The notes below the pieces were generated by a model that saw only the letters and a program-made list of their open reading frames with translations, made no database searches and was not told the DNA's origin. From contig NZ_AFBG01000007.1 in assembly GCF_000204195.1 (NCBI RefSeq), positions 47,243 to 111,242 of the forward strand: 64,000 nucleotides of DNA. The letters are read 5' to 3'. Within the stretch, counting starts at the first letter, position 1. Each line of letters starts with the position of its first letter. The position numbers and the translations under genes were made by a program. This stretch comes from Acidovorax radicis N35. Lineage in GTDB: Bacteria; Pseudomonadota; Gammaproteobacteria; Burkholderiales; Burkholderiaceae_C. Shown here in pieces: positions 61,756-64,000 of this stretch.

Positions 61756-63108
61756 ATGGGGCGCAAACGCCCGCCGTTTCTAATGTCTGAGCGCCCAGGC
61801 CCAGCAGTGGCGCCCCGTGTGTGGGAGGTTGGCGCGCTGTGCCGCGCCATTGCTGATGCTCTGGAAGCGCGCTTCAATCCTGTCGCGGTGCGCGGCGAGA
61901 TCACGGGCTTCTCGCGCGCATCCAGCGGGCATTGCTACTTTTCGGTCAAGGACGCCAACGGCCAATTGCGCTGCGCCATGTTTCGCCGTGCCGCCGGCCT
62001 GCTTGACTTTTCGCCGCGCGATGGCGAATTGGTGGAAGTGCGGGGGCGTCTGGGGGTGTACGAAGCGCGCGGCGATCTTCAGTTCATTGTGGAAAGCATG
62101 CAGCGGGCCGGGCAGGGCGCGCTGTTTGAGCAGTTTCTGCGCCTGAAGGCCCAACTGGACGCTGAAGGACTTTTTGACAACGCCCGAAAGCGCCCGTTGC
62201 CTTTGCAGCCGCGTGGCATTGGCCTGGTCACGTCCACCGGGGCGGCGGCCCTGCACGATGTGGTCACCGCGCTGCGCCGGCGCGTGCCCCACATTCCGGT
62301 GGTGCTGGTGCCTGCGCAAGTGCAGGGGGCTGCAGCGCCTGCTGCGCTGGTGGCTGCGCTATCAAAAGTGTATCTGCTCGCGCAAGCTGGACAAGCGCCA
62401 GGGGCTGATTTTGCCAAAAATCCGCCCATCGACGTGATCCTGCTGGTGCGGGGGGGCGGTTCCATCGAAGACCTCTGGGCCTTCAATGACGAGCAACTGG
62501 CCCGCACCATCGTGCAAAGCCCGGTGCCGCTGGTGTGTGGCGTGGGGCACGAAACCGACTTCACCATCGCCGACTTCTGCGCCGACCTGCGGGCGCCCAC
62601 GCCCACCGCCGCCGCGGAGCTGGTGGCCCAGCCCCGCGATGTGTGGCTGGGTGCGCTGGGGCTGCTGGCTGGACGCATCAGCGACGGTGTGCAGCGCCAG
62701 CTCGACGCACGGCACCAGCGGCTGGACCAGGCCGCGGCGCGGCTGGGCCGCCCGTCGGGCCTGGTGGCCCGCGAGCAAATGCAGCTGGCGCGCCTGGCCC
62801 AGCGCATGCGCCACGGAGTGCTATTAAAACTGCAGCAACTTGCGCAATCACAGAAAGCGCTGGATGCCGATTTGCCTCAAAAAATGCAGCGGCGCCTGGT
62901 GCAGCAGGCCGAGCGGCTGGACCGTGCGGCCCTGCGGCTGGATCTGCTGGACCCGCGCCTGGTGCTGCAGCGCGGCTATGCCCTGCTGACCGACACCGAG
63001 GGCCAGGCCGTGACCAGCGTGCGACAGGCCCACCCTGGCGATGCCCTGCGCGCAACACTGGCCGACGGCGTGGTGGATATGACGGTGGCCCAGCCGCGCC
63101 TGCTGTGA
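61756..63108 (+). CDS. xseA: exodeoxyribonuclease VII large subunit
   Basis: This 450-residue cytosolic nuclease subunit, with XseB, degrades single-stranded DNA. An N-terminal OB domain (VRGEITGFSRASSGHCYFSVKDANGQLRCAMFR) is followed by the catalytic core with VTSTGAAALHDV, RGGGSIEDLWAFNDE and GVGHETDFTIADFCADLRAPTPTAAAE, then a coiled-coil region. An alternative start is ATG 61783 (MSERPG). Two segments, about residues 201-219 and 355-373, are encoded by copies of the short dispersed repeat, both in frame. xseB is not in the window. Confidence 0.96.
   Translation: MGRKRPPFLMSERPGPAVAPRVWEVGALCRAIADALEARFNPVAVRGEITGFSRASSGHCYFSVKDANGQLRCAMFRRAAGLLDFSPRDGELVEVRGRLGVYEARGDLQFIVESMQRAGQGALFEQFLRLKAQLDAEGLFDNARKRPLPLQPRGIGLVTSTGAAALHDVVTALRRRVPHIPVVLVPAQVQGAAAPAALVAALSKVYLLAQAGQAPGADFAKNPPIDVILLVRGGGSIEDLWAFNDEQLARTIVQSPVPLVCGVGHETDFTIADFCADLRAPTPTAAAELVAQPRDVWLGALGLLAGRISDGVQRQLDARHQRLDQAAARLGRPSGLVAREQMQLARLAQRMRHGVLLKLQQLAQSQKALDADLPQKMQRRLVQQAERLDRAALRLDLLDPRLVLQRGYALLTDTEGQAVTSVRQAHPGDALRATLADGVVDMTVAQPRLL
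62358..62414 (+). repeat. dispersed hairpin element inside xseA, copy 12
   Basis: The DNA gctatcaaaagtgtatctgc, then tcgcgcaagctggacaagcg, then ccaggggctgattttgc follows the element's order GCTAT / TATCTGCTCGCGC / ACAAGCGCCAG / GATTTTG. It is translated as LSKVYLLAQAGQAPGADF, between two conserved XseA blocks, so the insertion is tolerated in a loop. Confidence 0.7.
62820..62874 (+). repeat. dispersed hairpin element inside xseA, copy 13
   Basis: The DNA gctattaaaactgcagcaac, then ttgcgcaatcacagaaagcg, then ctggatgccgatttg has the element pattern and is translated as LLKLQQLAQSQKALDADL in the coiled-coil part. Its reading frame relative to the element is the same as in copy 12, giving a shared L-x-K-x-x-x-L-A-Q pattern. 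Confidence 0.6.
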
Positions 63109-63213
63109 TGTCTTGATGCCGTCGGATGGGCTGTGGCTGTAGGACAGCGGCGGTTTGTGGTGCTGCGGGCCGGTTCTGGGTGGCCTCACGCTGCACAGGT
63201 CTGCTGATGTTCC

Positions 63214-63219
63214 TACAAT
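63214..63219 (+). promoter_or_regulatory. possible -10 box upstream of sodB
   Basis: TACAAT in ttcctacaatgccccc, 92 bp upstream of the sodB ATG, fits a sigma-70 -10 box. The -35 region is not clear. It is the best candidate in the 202-bp xseA-sodB gap. Confidence 0.35.
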
Positions 63220-63310
63220 GCCCCCTTCGCGCTGTGTCCGACTGCATTGCTCAGGAAAGAAAGCGTTGCAGATGGCATCCCGGAATTTCAAACCACAAGG
63301 AAACACCACC

Positions 63311-63892
63311 ATGGAACATACCCTTCCCCCGCTGCCCTACGCCATCGATGCCCTGGCGCCGAACTACAGCCAGGAGACTCTGGAGTACCACCACGGCAAG
63401 CACCACAACGCGTACGTGGTGAACCTGAACAACCTGCAAAAGGGCACTGAGTTTGAAGCCATGACGCTCGAAGAGATCGTCAAGAAGTCGAGCGGCGGCA
63501 TCTACAACAACGCGGCCCAGATCTGGAACCACACGTTCTTCTGGAACTGCATGGCTCCCCAAGGTGGCGGTGAGCCATCCGGCGCGCTGGCTGCGGCCAT
63601 CAACGCCAAGTGGGGCAGCTACGCCGCCTTCAAGGAAGCGTTTGTGAAGAGCGCCGTGGGCAACTTCGGTTCGGGCTGGACCTGGCTGGTGAAGAAGGCT
63701 GACGGCAGCGTGGACATCGTCAACACCGGCGCGGCCGGCACGCCGCTGACCACCGCCGACAAGGCGCTGCTGACCGTGGACGTGTGGGAACACGCGTACT
63801 ACATCGACTACCGCAACATGCGCCCCAAGTTCGTCGAGACCTTCCTCTCAAGCCTGGTGAACTGGAAGTTTGCGGAAGCCAACTTCGCCTGA
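63311..63892 (+). CDS. sodB: iron superoxide dismutase
   Basis: This 193-residue cytosolic enzyme removes superoxide. Metal ligands are visible as His in [13 protein letters not shown], His in NHTFFWN, and Asp and His in [13 protein letters not shown]. The Gln in [13 protein letters not shown], which in iron enzymes comes from this N-terminal domain, points to iron rather than manganese. ATG 63311 begins [10 protein letters not shown], the usual start. It has its own terminator. Confidence 0.97.
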   Translation: MEHTLPPLPYAIDALAPNYSQETLEYHHGKHHNAYVVNLNNLQKGTEFEAMTLEEIVKKSSGGIYNNAAQIWNHTFFWNCMAPQGGGEPSGALAAAINAKWGSYAAFKEAFVKSAVGNFGSGWTWLVKKADGSVDIVNTGAAGTPLTTADKALLTVDVWEHAYYIDYRNMRPKFVETFLSSLVNWKFAEANFA

Positions 63893-63935
63893 TGCACGGC
63901 GGGCCCGCTGGGTGAACCAGCTGGCGAACCAACAA

Positions 63936-63958
63936 AAAACGGCCCTCGGGCCGTTTTT
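63936..63958 (+). terminator. intrinsic terminator of sodB
   Basis: AAAACGGCCC and GGGCCGTTTTT form a GC-rich stem with flanking A and T runs, 44 bp past the sodB stop. The symmetric A/T tails mean it could act in both directions. Confidence 0.85.
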
Positions 63959-64000
63959 GTTGGTAGGGTTCGGATTTTTCAATCGATTTTCTAAGCCCCA

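Overview
The window is high-GC DNA from a betaproteobacterium, most likely a member of the Comamonadaceae close to Acidovorax. This rests on gene content and order (exbB-exbD-lpxK-Trm112-kdsB-adk, rsfS-rlmH-maf-rng, pepA-holC, a CysB-type LysR gene, lptF/lptG), on protein resemblance recalled from memory, and on short dispersed hairpin repeats of a kind I associate with that family. It looks chromosomal: there is no phage, insertion sequence, integron, CRISPR array, rRNA or tRNA that I can recognise.

Layout. 1-1.4 kb: the end of a DUF1569-type protein and a SMI1/KNR4-like protein. 1.6-6.5 kb: a yhiI-rbbA-yhhJ type operon (membrane fusion protein, double-ATPase/permease fusion, permease). 6.6-15.7 kb: a nucleobase salvage block with a cytosine deaminase, a BMP-family importer (two permeases, ATPase, periplasmic binding protein), a lipoprotein of the nucleoside phosphorylase family and uracil phosphoribosyltransferase. 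16-19.2 kb: two secreted lipoproteins, a glycosidase-like barrel and an alpha/beta hydrolase. 19.6-24.6 kb: threonine/serine dehydratase, a dienoyl-CoA isomerase-like protein, a glycine-rich membrane protein and a YjgR ATPase. 24.8-32 kb: yebC, purD, hemF, rsfS (with a long basic tail), rlmH, maf, rng. 32-33.7 kb: a glutathione transferase and a divergent WYL regulator. 33.8-42.2 kb: the potassium module kdpE, kdpD, kdpC, kdpB, kdpA, kdpF, plus a small membrane ORF ahead of kdpF. 42.6-48.4 kb: DMT exporter, aminotransferase, cysB-like regulator, CbiX-like chelatase, lptG, lptF. 48.5-52.3 kb: pepA, holC, a Pro/Ala-rich protein, a LivK-type binding protein. 52.5-57.2 kb: a hydroxyacid dehydrogenase, a hypothetical gene, lexA with two SOS boxes, asparaginase, and a DUF6644/DUF6152 pair. 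57.2-61.4 kb: adk, kdsB, Trm112-like, lpxK, exbD, exbB. 61.7-64 kb: xseA and sodB.

The strongest candidate for something undescribed is the repeat landscape. One element of about 50-60 bp, built around the hairpin AGCGCTT-loop-AAGCGCT, occurs at least ten times in or at the edges of intergenic gaps. It supplies the stop codons of codA and kdpC and the start codon of the cbiX-like gene, and similar sequence lies in frame inside ansA, xseA (twice) and lpxK. A second set of longer palindromic elements (20.8, 24.6, 29.7 and 34.5 kb) shares one internal core but carries at least three different terminal inverted repeats; two of these abut or form a stop codon. A third, C/G-rich repeat sits in the purD-hemF and kdpC-kdpB gaps. 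All comparisons were made by eye; no alignment, database or folding program was run.
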